A stretch of DNA of 64,000 nucleotides from Lipingzhangella_A rawalii (lineage in GTDB: Bacteria; Actinomycetota; Actinomycetes; Streptosporangiales; Streptosporangiaceae): assembly GCF_031628175.1 (NCBI RefSeq), contig NZ_JAVLVT010000005.1:310001-374000 (forward strand). The letters run 5' to 3'. Shown in pieces: positions 16,682 to 25,346 of this stretch (position 1 is its first letter; each line of letters begins with the position of its first letter). The notes beneath the pieces are model-generated. The model searched no databases. It was not told the origin of the DNA and saw only the letters and a list, made by a program, of their open reading frames with translations. The translations under genes were made by a program, and so were the position numbers.

Positions 16682-18016
16682 GTGACCTCTGCTGACTATA
16701 GGGCCGTCGAGGCGGCCATTCTCGCCCGCGCGGGCGAGTCGCTCATCGATCCCACTCTGGACCGGATGCATTCGGTTACCGAGTTGTTGGGCCATCCACA
16801 GGCCGGATTCGCCACCATCCACATCACCGGAACCAACGGAAAGACCTCGACCGCACGCATGATCGAGGCGTTGCTCCGGGAGCGGCAGCTGCGCGTCGGG
16901 CGCTACACCAGTCCACATCTCGAGACGATGCGCGAACGTATCGTGATCGACGGCGAACCCATTTCCGAAGAGCAGTTCGTCGAGGTCTATGCCGACGTGC
17001 AGCCGTTCGTGGACATGGTGGACGCACAGAACGACGTGCCCATGTCGTTCTTCGAGGTGCTGACCACGATGGCGTTCGCCGCGTTCGCGGACGCGCCGGT
17101 CGACGTCGCGGTGATCGAGGTTGGCCTGGGTGGGGTGTGGGATGCCACCAACGTCATCGACTCCCAGGTGTCGGTCATCACCCCGATCTCCATCGACCAC
17201 ACCGAGTATCTCCCCGACACGTTGGAGGGGATCGCCGAGGAGAAGAGCGGCATCATCAAGCCCGATTCCGTGGCGGTTCTCGCCCAGCAGCCGGTACCGG
17301 CGGCCGAGACGATCCTGCACCATGTTGCGGAGGTGGGGGCCCGGGTCGCCCGGGAGGGTATCGAGTTCGGCGTCGCACAGAGCGAGCTTGCCGTTGGCGG
17401 GCAGCAGCTCTCGCTCAAGGGGCTCCACGGAACCTACGAGGACATCCTGTTGCCGCTGTTCGGGCAGCATCAGGCCAGTAACGCCTCCGTCGCCCTCGCG
17501 GCGGTGGAAGCCTTCGCCGTCCCGGCGGAGGGGGACGCCCAGCTGGACCAGGAACTGGTGAGCGCGGCCCTGGCGGAGGTCCGCACCCCGGGCCGGTTGG
17601 AGGTCCTGCGTCGCAGCCCCACCATGCTCGTCGACGCGGCACACAACCCCGCCGGAATGGCCGCCACGGTGGCCAGCCTGGAGGACGCCTTCGGGTTTCG
17701 TCGGCTCGTCGGAGTGGTGGCCATCATGTCGGACAAGGACGTGGTGGGCATCCTGGAGCCGCTGGAACCGGTACTCGCCTCCGTGGTGGTCACCCGGAAC
17801 AGCTCGCCGCGAAGCGTGGGGCCCACCGAGCTCGCCGGTGTCGCCGCCGACGTGTTCGGACCGGACCGGGTGTACGTCGCCGAGCGGCTCGACGACGCCA
17901 TCGACCAGGCGGTGACGCTGGCCGAGGACACCGACGAGTTCGGAGGAAACGGCATTATCATCACCGGCTCGGTGGTGACCGCGGGAGATGCACGACACCT
18001 GCTCGGTGGGGAGTAG
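16682..18016 (+). CDS. folC: Folylpolyglutamate synthase / dihydrofolate synthase
   Basis: A 444-residue Mur-ligase-family enzyme that adds glutamate to folates, and probably also to dihydropteroate. The ATP-binding P-loop is HITGTNGKTSTARMI near residues 48-60, followed by the folate-site segment YTSPHLETMRERI and the omega-loop region. The conserved IEVGLGGVWDATNVI and DHTEYLPDTLEGIAEEKSGIIK (in two parts) are typical. The C-terminal domain has DAAHNPAG. The start is a GTG at 16682 with a weak ribosome site. A small DUF4233 gene follows after 3 bp, in the conserved actinobacterial arrangement. Confidence 0.95.
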   Translation: MTSADYRAVEAAILARAGESLIDPTLDRMHSVTELLGHPQAGFATIHITGTNGKTSTARMIEALLRERQLRVGRYTSPHLETMRERIVIDGEPISEEQFVEVYADVQPFVDMVDAQNDVPMSFFEVLTTMAFAAFADAPVDVAVIEVGLGGVWDATNVIDSQVSVITPISIDHTEYLPDTLEGIAEEKSGIIKPDSVAVLAQQPVPAAETILHHVAEVGARVAREGIEFGVAQSELAVGGQQLSLKGLHGTYEDILLPLFGQHQASNASVALAAVEAFAVPAEGDAQLDQELVSAALAEVRTPGRLEVLRRSPTMLVDAAHNPAGMAATVASLEDAFGFRRLVGVVAIMSDKDVVGILEPLEPVLASVVVTRNSSPRSVGPTELAGVAADVFGPDRVYVAERLDDAIDQAVTLAEDTDEFGGNGIIITGSVVTAGDARHLLGGE

Positions 18017-18019
18017 CCC

Positions 18020-18418
18020 ATGCGGACCCTGTGTGCGGTCGTCCTGGCCTTCGAATCCCTGGTGCTGGCCCTGGCCGTCCCGGTCGCGATCCAGCTCGCC
18101 GGACTGTCCGGGCCCGTCGGGGGCGGAGTGTGGGGCGGGCTCGCCCTGGCCGCCCTCGTGCTGGCCTGCCTGCAACGTCACACCTGGGCCATGCACGCCG
18201 GAACCGCGCTGCACATCATCGTCGTCACCAGCGGGCTGATCGTTCCCGGGATGCTCGGAGTAACCCTGATCGGCGCGATCTTCGCCGCGCTGTGGTTCGG
18301 CGGGATGTATCTCGGTCGACGAACCGAGGCGGAACTGGCCCGGAGGGAACAACTGGAGGCCACCCAGATCGGCTCGGATGGGCCTACGGGTGCGCGGCCC
18401 GAAACAGACACCTCCTGA
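18020..18418 (+). CDS. DUF4233 small membrane protein
   Basis: A 132-residue protein with four hydrophobic segments (residues 1-27, 33-52, 58-80 and 82-97) and a polar C-terminal tail of about 35 residues. It belongs to the DUF4233 family, found next to folC in actinobacteria. Function is unknown. It starts 3 bp after the folC stop, so it is translated from the same message. Confidence 0.85.
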   Translation: MRTLCAVVLAFESLVLALAVPVAIQLAGLSGPVGGGVWGGLALAALVLACLQRHTWAMHAGTALHIIVVTSGLIVPGMLGVTLIGAIFAALWFGGMYLGRRTEAELARREQLEATQIGSDGPTGARPETDTS

Positions 18419-18611
18419 GCGCCGGACCGGACCCGCGTTCTGGAAAAGGCTGGAGGTCAGGCCAGGTAGGGTTGCCAGCGCTGGTTCCCATCCGGCCGGG
18501 AGAGTCCAACACGTTCACGTCCCCCAGCGGCCGGAATCAGTAGCACTGCCCGTCGTCCGCGGGTCAATGCTTGTCGGAAGTCAATCCTCGAAACCCAAGG
18601 AGCGTGTCACC

Positions 18612-19019
18612 GTGGAGCGCACCCTTGTCCTCATCAAGCCCGACGGTGTGCGGCGAAACATCATCGGGGACGTCATTTCCCGGATCGAACGCAAAGGGCT
18701 GAGCATCGTCGCGATGGACATGCGCACCCTCAGCGAGGAGACCGCGCGTACCCACTACGAGGAACATGCCTCCCGCCCGTTCTACACCTCGCTCGTCGAG
18801 TTCATCACCGGTGGTCCGCTGGTCGCCATGGTTGTGGAGGGGGAACGCGCGGTCGAGGCGATCCGCTCCCTGGCCGGAGCCACCGACCCGGTGAGCGCCG
18901 CCCCGGGCACGATCCGTGGGGACTACGCCCTTCAGGTCCAGGAAAATATCGTCCACGGATCCGACTCAACCTACTCCGCCGAGCGGGAGATCAAGCTCTT
19001 CTTCCCCGAGCTGGGCTGA
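18612..19019 (+). CDS. ndk: Nucleoside diphosphate kinase
   Basis: A 135-residue enzyme that balances nucleoside triphosphate pools by phosphate transfer through an active-site His, here in ENIVHGSDS near residue 115. The N-terminal TLVLIKPDGV and the GTIRGDYAL segment are family signatures. The GTG at 18612 follows AAGGAG; the frame upstream of it is non-coding. A TAGGGT -10-like box is at 18467-18472. Confidence 0.96.
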   Translation: MERTLVLIKPDGVRRNIIGDVISRIERKGLSIVAMDMRTLSEETARTHYEEHASRPFYTSLVEFITGGPLVAMVVEGERAVEAIRSLAGATDPVSAAPGTIRGDYALQVQENIVHGSDSTYSAEREIKLFFPELG

Positions 19020-19299
19020 ATTCCGGCCGTCGCCGGCGCCAGCCCCTGCCCGGCCGGGGTGGATGATCCCCGGAACCACGACGAGTCCCGCACGCCCTCG
19101 GGCGCGACCCATCGCGCGACGTCCGCGGCCCCCGGACGTGCGGGCCGTCGTCCCCGGCATCGGCACGACGGTGCCGCGATTTTCCCCCGATGTGCCCCCC
19201 GACGCGGAACCGTCACACGTCCACCGTCCCTGACGACCGAATCCAACATCCTTCTGGCGCCGAATCCTCGGTCCTGCCGCCGGAGATCGGTGTGTTCGT

Positions 19300-19328
19300 G
19301 TAACGTTGCGTGCGCTGAGCGTTACGAT
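19300..19328 (+). promoter_or_regulatory. Possible mreB promoter with inverted repeat
   Basis: TACGAT at 19323-19328 could be a -10 element. An inverted repeat GTAACG (19300-19305) / CGTTAC (19320-19325) overlaps it and might be an operator. No clear -35 is at the right distance. The rest of the 392-bp region 19020-19411 shows no gene. Confidence 0.35.
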
Positions 19329-19411
19329 ACGAGTGGCCCGTTACCTCGTCCGTATCCCTGTGACTTCACCGGGGCTGGCCACACCGATCCCTGCGCAGCT
19401 GAGGATGTTGA

Positions 19412-20443
19412 ATGACGAGCAATCTCGCCTTTCTTGGCCGCGACATGGCGGTCGATCTGGGCACGGCCAACACCCTGGTCTACGTACGCGGTCGCGGCGT
19501 CGTCCTCAACGAGCCGTCCGTCGTGGCGCTCAACACCTCCACCGGCAAGATCGTCGCGGTGGGGATCGAGGCCAAGCAGATGATCGGCCGCACCCCCGGA
19601 AATATCACGGCGGTCCGTCCCCTCAAGGACGGAGTTATCGCCGATTTCGACGTTACCGAGCGCATGCTTCGCTACTTCATTCAGAAGGTGCACCGGCGGC
19701 GGCACTTCGCCAAGCCGCGGGTGATCGTCGCGGTTCCGAGTGGGATCACCGGGGTGGAACAGCGCGCGGTCAAGGAGGCCGGATACCAGGCGGGTGCCCG
19801 CCGTGTGTTCATCATCGAGGAGCCCATGGCGGCCGCGATCGGTGCGGGACTGCCGGTCCACGAACCGACCGGAAACATGGTGGTCGATATCGGTGGGGGG
19901 ACCACCGAGGTCGCGGTGATCTCGCTGGGAGGCATCGTGACATCCCAGTCGATCCGTGTGGGTGGGGATGAGCTCGACCAGGCGATCATGTCCTTCGTCA
20001 AGAAGGAGTTTTCGCTGATGCTGGGGGAGCGGACCGCTGAAGAACTTAAACTGGCGATCGGTTCGGCCTATCCCACCGACGAGGAACCGTACGCGGAGGT
20101 GCGGGGACGGGATCTCGTCAGCGGCCTGCCCAAGACCATTGTCATGTCGGCGGCGGAGGTGCGCCGCGCGATCGAGGAGCCGGTCGCGGCGATTGTGGAC
20201 GCGGTGCGCACCACCCTGGACAAGAGTCCCCCGGAGCTCGCCGGGGATGTCATGGACCGTGGGATCGCCATCACCGGGGGTGGAGCCCTCCTCGCCGGGC
20301 TGGAGGAGCGTCTCCGGCACGAGACCGGTATGCCGATCCATCCGGTCGAAAACGCCCTGGATTCGGTGGCGGTCGGCACGGGGACCTGTGTGGAGGACTT
20401 CGAGCGTCTGCGCCAGGTGCTGGTTCCGGAGCGGCGCCAGTGA
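19412..20443 (+). CDS. mreB: Rod-shape / cell-wall actin homologue MreB
   Basis: A 343-residue actin-fold ATPase. Phosphate-1 motif is MAVDLGTANTLVY near residue 11, phosphate-2 is MVVDIGGGTTEVAV near residue 155, and the adenosine motif is ITGGGALLAGL near residue 285. In filamentous actinobacteria MreB acts in spore-wall synthesis and stress resistance rather than rod growth. The ATG at 19412 follows GAGGA. It heads the operon mreB-mreC-mreD-mrdA-rodA, with every junction overlapping. Confidence 0.97.
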   Translation: MTSNLAFLGRDMAVDLGTANTLVYVRGRGVVLNEPSVVALNTSTGKIVAVGIEAKQMIGRTPGNITAVRPLKDGVIADFDVTERMLRYFIQKVHRRRHFAKPRVIVAVPSGITGVEQRAVKEAGYQAGARRVFIIEEPMAAAIGAGLPVHEPTGNMVVDIGGGTTEVAVISLGGIVTSQSIRVGGDELDQAIMSFVKKEFSLMLGERTAEELKLAIGSAYPTDEEPYAEVRGRDLVSGLPKTIVMSAAEVRRAIEEPVAAIVDAVRTTLDKSPPELAGDVMDRGIAITGGGALLAGLEERLRHETGMPIHPVENALDSVAVGTGTCVEDFERLRQVLVPERRQ

Positions 20444-21393
20444 GCCCGCTCGGACCGGACGGGTTGGGAACGGTGGGCCCGCGGGCGGCGCCTCGTTCCC
20501 GACTCGTCCTGGCGGTGTTACTGATCTCGGGCGTCGTCCTGCTCGCGCTCGACTCCCGGGGCGCTGCCGCGCCGGTGGCCGAGCCCGCGCGTGCTGTCGG
20601 GAGCGCCGTGTTCACTCCCGCCGCCGGTGCCGTCTCGTTCGCGGCCAGCCCTCTGGAATGGGGGGTCGACAGCATCCGCGCGGGGGCACAGACGCAGGAA
20701 CGGGTGACGGAGCTGGAGCAGGAGAACGCGCGGCTGGAGCAGGAGCTCGTCGACGCGGGTCGGGACGCCGGCCGGATGGACCAGCTGACGGAGCTCCTGG
20801 AACTGACCGATCGCGGTGGCTACGAGATTGTTCCAGCGCAGGCGATAACGCAGGTCAGCGCACGCGGATATGTGGAGACGGTGACGCTGGACGTGGGAGA
20901 GCGCGACGGGGTCGGTCCGGACATGACCGTGGTCAGTCCACAGGGGCTGGTGGGTAGGGTCACCTCGGTCACGGCAGAGCACGCGGAGGTGCTGTTGCTG
21001 ACCGACACGACGTCCGCCGTCGGGGCGCGACTGGAGGGCGAACGTGAGATCGGTGTGGTGCACGGCGAGTCGGACGCGGGGTCGGGATTCACGAACCCGG
21101 GGTTGAGGTTCGAGTTGCTGGACGCGTCGGCGCCGGTGCAGGAGGGCGACCGTGTGCTCAGCCTGGGGTCGCACGACGGAGCTCCCTTCGTGCCCGGGGT
21201 GCCCATCGGCACCGTGGCGGCGGTCGAGGATACGCCCGGTGAGCTCAGTCGTCTCGCCGAGGTGAGTCCGGCGGTGAACCTCAGCCGCCTGGACGTGGTC
21301 GGTGTGGTGGTGGCCGAACCAGAGGAGGACCCCCGGGACGCGGTGGTGGCTGAGGATCTCCCCGCGGACGTGCAGCGGGAGGTCACCTCATGA
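20440..21393 (+). CDS. mreC: Rod-shape determining protein MreC
   Basis: A 317-residue membrane protein with one helix near residues 22-38, a coiled-coil segment (TELEQENARLEQELVDAG, residues ~88-106) and the extracytoplasmic beta domain with VSPQGLVGRVTSV. It links MreB to the wall-synthesis enzymes. The GTG start overlaps the mreB stop (GTGA), showing tight coupling. The C-terminal 25 residues are acidic and variable. Confidence 0.95.
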   Translation: MSPLGPDGLGTVGPRAAPRSRLVLAVLLISGVVLLALDSRGAAAPVAEPARAVGSAVFTPAAGAVSFAASPLEWGVDSIRAGAQTQERVTELEQENARLEQELVDAGRDAGRMDQLTELLELTDRGGYEIVPAQAITQVSARGYVETVTLDVGERDGVGPDMTVVSPQGLVGRVTSVTAEHAEVLLLTDTTSAVGARLEGEREIGVVHGESDAGSGFTNPGLRFELLDASAPVQEGDRVLSLGSHDGAPFVPGVPIGTVAAVEDTPGELSRLAEVSPAVNLSRLDVVGVVVAEPEEDPRDAVVAEDLPADVQREVTS

Positions 21394-21941
21394 GTGGCCG
21401 GATTGTTGCCGTGGTCCTGCTGGCCGGTGCTGTGCTGGTCCAAGTGACCATACTCAACCGCATCCCGCTACCGTGGGGAGTCGCGCCGGATCTCGTCCTG
21501 GTGGTCCTGGTCGGCGTCGCGCTGCGCTTGGGGGCCGTCTGTGGGGCGGTCGGGGGATTCTGCTCGGGACTGGCTCTGGACGTGCTGCCGCCCACGGAAA
21601 CCGAGCTGGGGCGCTATGCGGTGTTGCTGTGTCTGGCCGGGTACCTCGCGGGAAGCCTGGCCGGGACCGACCGCGATTCCCCGGTTCTTCCGTTCGCACT
21701 GACCGCGCTCGCGGCGCTGGGGGTGGGACTGGGCTTCACCGGCATCGGCTTGGTGCTTGGGGAGTCCCGTGCCAGTCTGGCCGGCATTGTGCAGTTTCTC
21801 CCGGTGACCGTGGGTTACACGCTGCTGATCAGCCCGTTCGCCCTGTTCGTGGTGTCCCGGTGCCTGCGGAGGTTCGCCGCCCAGCGGGACCCCCTGTGGC
21901 AGGAGGGGGAGTTCTCCCTGCGAGGTGATCGTGCGTGGTGA
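21390..21941 (+). CDS. mreD: Rod-shape determining protein MreD
   Basis: A 183-residue membrane protein with about five helices and no large soluble domain, located between mreC and mrdA as in other actinobacteria. Its start overlaps the mreC stop by four bases and its end overlaps the mrdA start by seven. Sequence is weakly conserved in this family, so position supports the call as much as sequence. The motif GAVGGFCSGLALDVL is characteristic of MreD. Confidence 0.9.
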   Translation: MSGRIVAVVLLAGAVLVQVTILNRIPLPWGVAPDLVLVVLVGVALRLGAVCGAVGGFCSGLALDVLPPTETELGRYAVLLCLAGYLAGSLAGTDRDSPVLPFALTALAALGVGLGFTGIGLVLGESRASLAGIVQFLPVTVGYTLLISPFALFVVSRCLRRFAAQRDPLWQEGEFSLRGDRAW

Positions 21942-24031
21942 TCTCGGGGGTGTATCCCGGCCGGGGCCGGGGTGGAATCCTGGCCGTCCAGATTGTGGCC
22001 GTTGCGCTGCTCCTGGCGTTGACCGGGCGCCTGTGGTATCTCCAAGTGCCCATGCACGAGCACTATCGCGAGCGTGCCGCGGAGAACCGGATTCAAGAGC
22101 TGGTGGTTCCGGCGGTGCGGGGCAGTGTTCTGGACGCCGCCGGGCGCCCGTTGGTGCAGAACCGCAGTGAACTCGTGGTGTCGGGGGACTACCATGAACT
22201 CGCCGCGAGGGAGGACGGCGGAGACGAGGTGCTGCGCCGGTTGGCCGAGCTTCTCGACGAGCCCTATGCGCAGCTGCGGAAACGTACCCGGCTGTGCGGC
22301 CCCGACGTTCAGCGACCCTGCTGGCCCGGGTCACCGCACCAGCCCATCACCCTGGCCGAGGATGTCAGCCCGCAGCGCGCCCTCCAGATTCTGGAGCGTC
22401 AGGAGGACTTTCCCGGTATCAGCGCGCAGCAACAGGCGGTGCGTGACTATCCGCTGGCGGAGAGCGCGGCCCAGATCCTGGGGTATCTCCAACCCGTCAC
22501 CGAAGAGGAGCTTGCGGAGCGGGACGAGTTGCGCACGGCCTTCACCGGGGTGGACCAGGTGGGCCGGGACGGTCTGGAAGCGCAGTACGACCGGGAGCTG
22601 CGGGGCGAACCCGGTCTGCGGCGGCTGGCTGTCGACACGCACGGAAACGTGACCCAAACCCTGTCGGATGATGCTCCGGTTCCCGGTAGCCATCTGGTCA
22701 CCAGTCTGGACAGCGAGGTGCAGCGGGTGGCCGAGGAGGCGCTGCGGGACGGCATCCAGCGGGCGCAGGATGCCGGGGATCCCGCGGACTCCGGCGCGGC
22801 GGTGGTGATGGACGTGCGGGACGGCAGTGTGCTCGCGCTCGCGAGCGTGCCCAGCTACGACCCCAGTGTCTGGGATGGGGGCATCGACCAGGACACCTAC
22901 GAGGAGCTGTTGGGAGAGGAGGCGGGCCAACCGCTGACCTCGCGCGCGGTGCACGGGGAGTACCCGCCGGCCTCGACGTTCAAGGTGTCTTCCCTGGCCG
23001 CGGCCGTTGCGGGCGGAGCCTCCCTGGACGGGACCTATGGGTGTCCCTCCAGCTACCAGGTGGGGGATCGGGCCTTCGAAAACTACGAGAGCAGTTCCTA
23101 CGGCAGTATCAGTCTGCACCAGTCCATCGTGGTCTCGTGTAACACCGTCTTCTACCGGTTCGCGCACGAGCAGTGGCGTGCGGACGGTGGAACCGACCCC
23201 ACGGGCGACCCCGACGACCACATGGTCCGGACCGCTGAAGACTTCGGCTTCGGGGAACCAACGGGCATCGACCTCCCCAGCGAGGCGGGTGGCCGGATTC
23301 CGGGACGCGAGTGGAAGCAGGAGTACTGGGAGGCGACCCGGGAGGAGAGCTGCACCGCCGCGGAGGAGGGCTACCCGGATGTCGACGATCCCGTGCACGA
23401 GCGCTACCTGCGGGCGGTGGCCGCCGAGCACTGTTCGGACGGGTACGTGTGGCGCGCCGGAGACGCCGCGAACTTCTCCATCGGCCAGGGGGACGTCCTG
23501 GTGACGCCCTTGCAACTGGCCCGGGCCTACGCCGCGATCGCGAACGGGGGAACCCTCTACGAACCCCGCCTCGGACGGGCGTTGGTGTCCGCGGACGGTT
23601 CCGAGGTCCAGGAGATCGAACCGCGGGAGGCGGGTCAGCTTCCCGTCGACGACACGACGCTGGGCTACCTTCAGCGTGCCCTTGCCGACGTTCCTGAGGC
23701 GGGAACAGCCGCCGGTGCCTTCGCTGACTTCCCACTCGAACAGTTCCCGGTCGCGGGAAAGACGGGGACGGCCACCCAGACCGGCTACGAACCCTCCGCC
23801 TGGTTCGCTTCCTACGCCCCCGCCGACGAACCCAGGCTGGCAGTCGTCGCCTACGTCGCCGAAGGGGGAACGGGGGGCTCGGTCGCGGCACCCGTGGTCC
23901 GGGACATCTACACGCAGCTTTACGGCCAGGACGGTACCGACGGTGTGCTCCCGGGGGGAGAACCGTTGGTCGAGCTTCCCGAGGTGCAGCCGGACGGATC
24001 CGTTGAAGCACCGGAAAGGACGCGTCCGTGA
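21935..24031 (+). CDS. mrdA: Penicillin-binding protein 2 (class B transpeptidase)
   Basis: A 698-residue peptidoglycan cross-linking enzyme with one N-terminal membrane anchor (residues ~13-30), a dimerisation domain and a C-terminal transpeptidase domain. Active-site motifs are present: STFK with nucleophile near Ser347, SCN near 401-403, and KTGTATQ near 609-615. It pairs with the SEDS protein encoded next. The start is a GTG at 21935 overlapping mreD, with GAGGTG upstream. Confidence 0.95.
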   Translation: MVISGVYPGRGRGGILAVQIVAVALLLALTGRLWYLQVPMHEHYRERAAENRIQELVVPAVRGSVLDAAGRPLVQNRSELVVSGDYHELAAREDGGDEVLRRLAELLDEPYAQLRKRTRLCGPDVQRPCWPGSPHQPITLAEDVSPQRALQILERQEDFPGISAQQQAVRDYPLAESAAQILGYLQPVTEEELAERDELRTAFTGVDQVGRDGLEAQYDRELRGEPGLRRLAVDTHGNVTQTLSDDAPVPGSHLVTSLDSEVQRVAEEALRDGIQRAQDAGDPADSGAAVVMDVRDGSVLALASVPSYDPSVWDGGIDQDTYEELLGEEAGQPLTSRAVHGEYPPASTFKVSSLAAAVAGGASLDGTYGCPSSYQVGDRAFENYESSSYGSISLHQSIVVSCNTVFYRFAHEQWRADGGTDPTGDPDDHMVRTAEDFGFGEPTGIDLPSEAGGRIPGREWKQEYWEATREESCTAAEEGYPDVDDPVHERYLRAVAAEHCSDGYVWRAGDAANFSIGQGDVLVTPLQLARAYAAIANGGTLYEPRLGRALVSADGSEVQEIEPREAGQLPVDDTTLGYLQRALADVPEAGTAAGAFADFPLEQFPVAGKTGTATQTGYEPSAWFASYAPADEPRLAVVAYVAEGGTGGSVAAPVVRDIYTQLYGQDGTDGVLPGGEPLVELPEVQPDGSVEAPERTRP

Positions 24032-25239
24032 CCCAGCTACACGCGCCTACCCAGCCGGGCCTGGCCCCGGCCGGATGGCGCGGTGCGCTCTGTCGTGTGG
24101 TGGCCGAACGGCCCCGCCGGGTCGACTGGGTGCTGGTTGGCGCTGTCGGTCTGCTGTCGATCCTCGGCACGCTGCTGGTGTGGGCGGCCGGAGGAGACAC
24201 GGTGCCTGGTCGGGGCACGGACCCGCAGGAGGGCGACGCGGCCGCGCTGGCTCTCGTCCAGCGCCACGCCACACATGTGGCCGTGGGAGCGGTGCTCTGC
24301 TTCGCCCTGGCCGCGGTCGACTATCGGATGCAGCGCGCCTACGCCCCGGTGATCTACGCCGCCACGCTTCTGGGGCTGGCCCTCGTGCTGACCCCGTTGG
24401 GCGCCGAGATCAACGGCTCCCGGGGGTGGCTGGTCGTGGGCGGGGTGCAGGCCCAGCCCAGTGAGCTCGCCAAGGTCGGGGTCATCCTCTTCGTGGCGAT
24501 GCTGCTGGGCGAACCACGAGACGGGGAGACGGCGCCGAGCAACCGGGATGTGCTGGTGAGCCTGGTGGCGGTGTCGGTTCCGTTGGCGCTCGTCGTCACC
24601 CAGCCGGACCTCGGAACCGCTCTGGTGCTGGCCGTGACCTTTCTCGGCATGCTGGCGCTGTCGGGTGCTCCGTTGCTCTGGCTCGTCGGGATGGGGCTTA
24701 GCTGTGTGACCGCGGCCCTGGCAGTTTGGTGGTTCGACCTTCTCCAGCCCTACCAGCTGGAACGTGTGGCAACGCTGATCGATCCGACGGCGGATCCGGC
24801 GGGGAGCGGCTACAACGCGAACCAGGCACTCATCGCGGTGGGCTCGGGCGGAGTGAACGGTACCGGACTGTTCCACGGGGGACAGACCAGCGGCCACTTC
24901 GTTCCGGAACAGCACACGGACTTCGTGTTCACCGTGGTGGCCGAGGAACTGGGGTTTGTGGGCGGGGCCACGGTGTTGCTGTTGCTGGGGGTGGTGGTCT
25001 GGCGGGTGCTCCGGATCGGCGCCGACTGCGAACAACCCTTCGCCCGGCTCGTGTGTGTCGGGGTGGCCGTGTGGCTGCTGTTCCAGAGCGCGGTCAACAT
25101 CGGTATGTGCCTGGGCGTCATGCCGGTGACCGGCCTGCCACTGCCGTTTCTCTCCTACGGTGGTACCGCCACCCTGGCCCAGCTGGCCGCCGTGGGCCTG
25201 GTTCTCGGGGTGCACGCCCGGGACCGGGGCTTCGAGTAG
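24028..25239 (+). CDS. rodA: SEDS glycosyltransferase RodA
   Basis: A 403-residue polytopic membrane protein of the FtsW/RodA/SpoVE family that polymerises lipid II with its partner PBP2. Signature segments are GSRGWLVVGGVQAQPSELAK, LVVTQPDLGTALVLA and the C-terminal LPFLSYGGTATLAQL. The GTG start overlaps the mrdA stop. It ends the mre operon; the next gene begins 107 bp further on. Confidence 0.95.
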   Translation: MTQLHAPTQPGLAPAGWRGALCRVVAERPRRVDWVLVGAVGLLSILGTLLVWAAGGDTVPGRGTDPQEGDAAALALVQRHATHVAVGAVLCFALAAVDYRMQRAYAPVIYAATLLGLALVLTPLGAEINGSRGWLVVGGVQAQPSELAKVGVILFVAMLLGEPRDGETAPSNRDVLVSLVAVSVPLALVVTQPDLGTALVLAVTFLGMLALSGAPLLWLVGMGLSCVTAALAVWWFDLLQPYQLERVATLIDPTADPAGSGYNANQALIAVGSGGVNGTGLFHGGQTSGHFVPEQHTDFVFTVVAEELGFVGGATVLLLLGVVVWRVLRIGADCEQPFARLVCVGVAVWLLFQSAVNIGMCLGVMPVTGLPLPFLSYGGTATLAQLAAVGLVLGVHARDRGFE

Positions 25240-25346
25240 GTGCGTGCACGGGGGCTGGACTGTGGTGGTCGCGAGCCCGGTGCGGGCAGCCGCCCGGGGT
25301 GCATAGTCTGGAAAGACCGTGTCGCAGAATGTGCAAGGGAAGCATC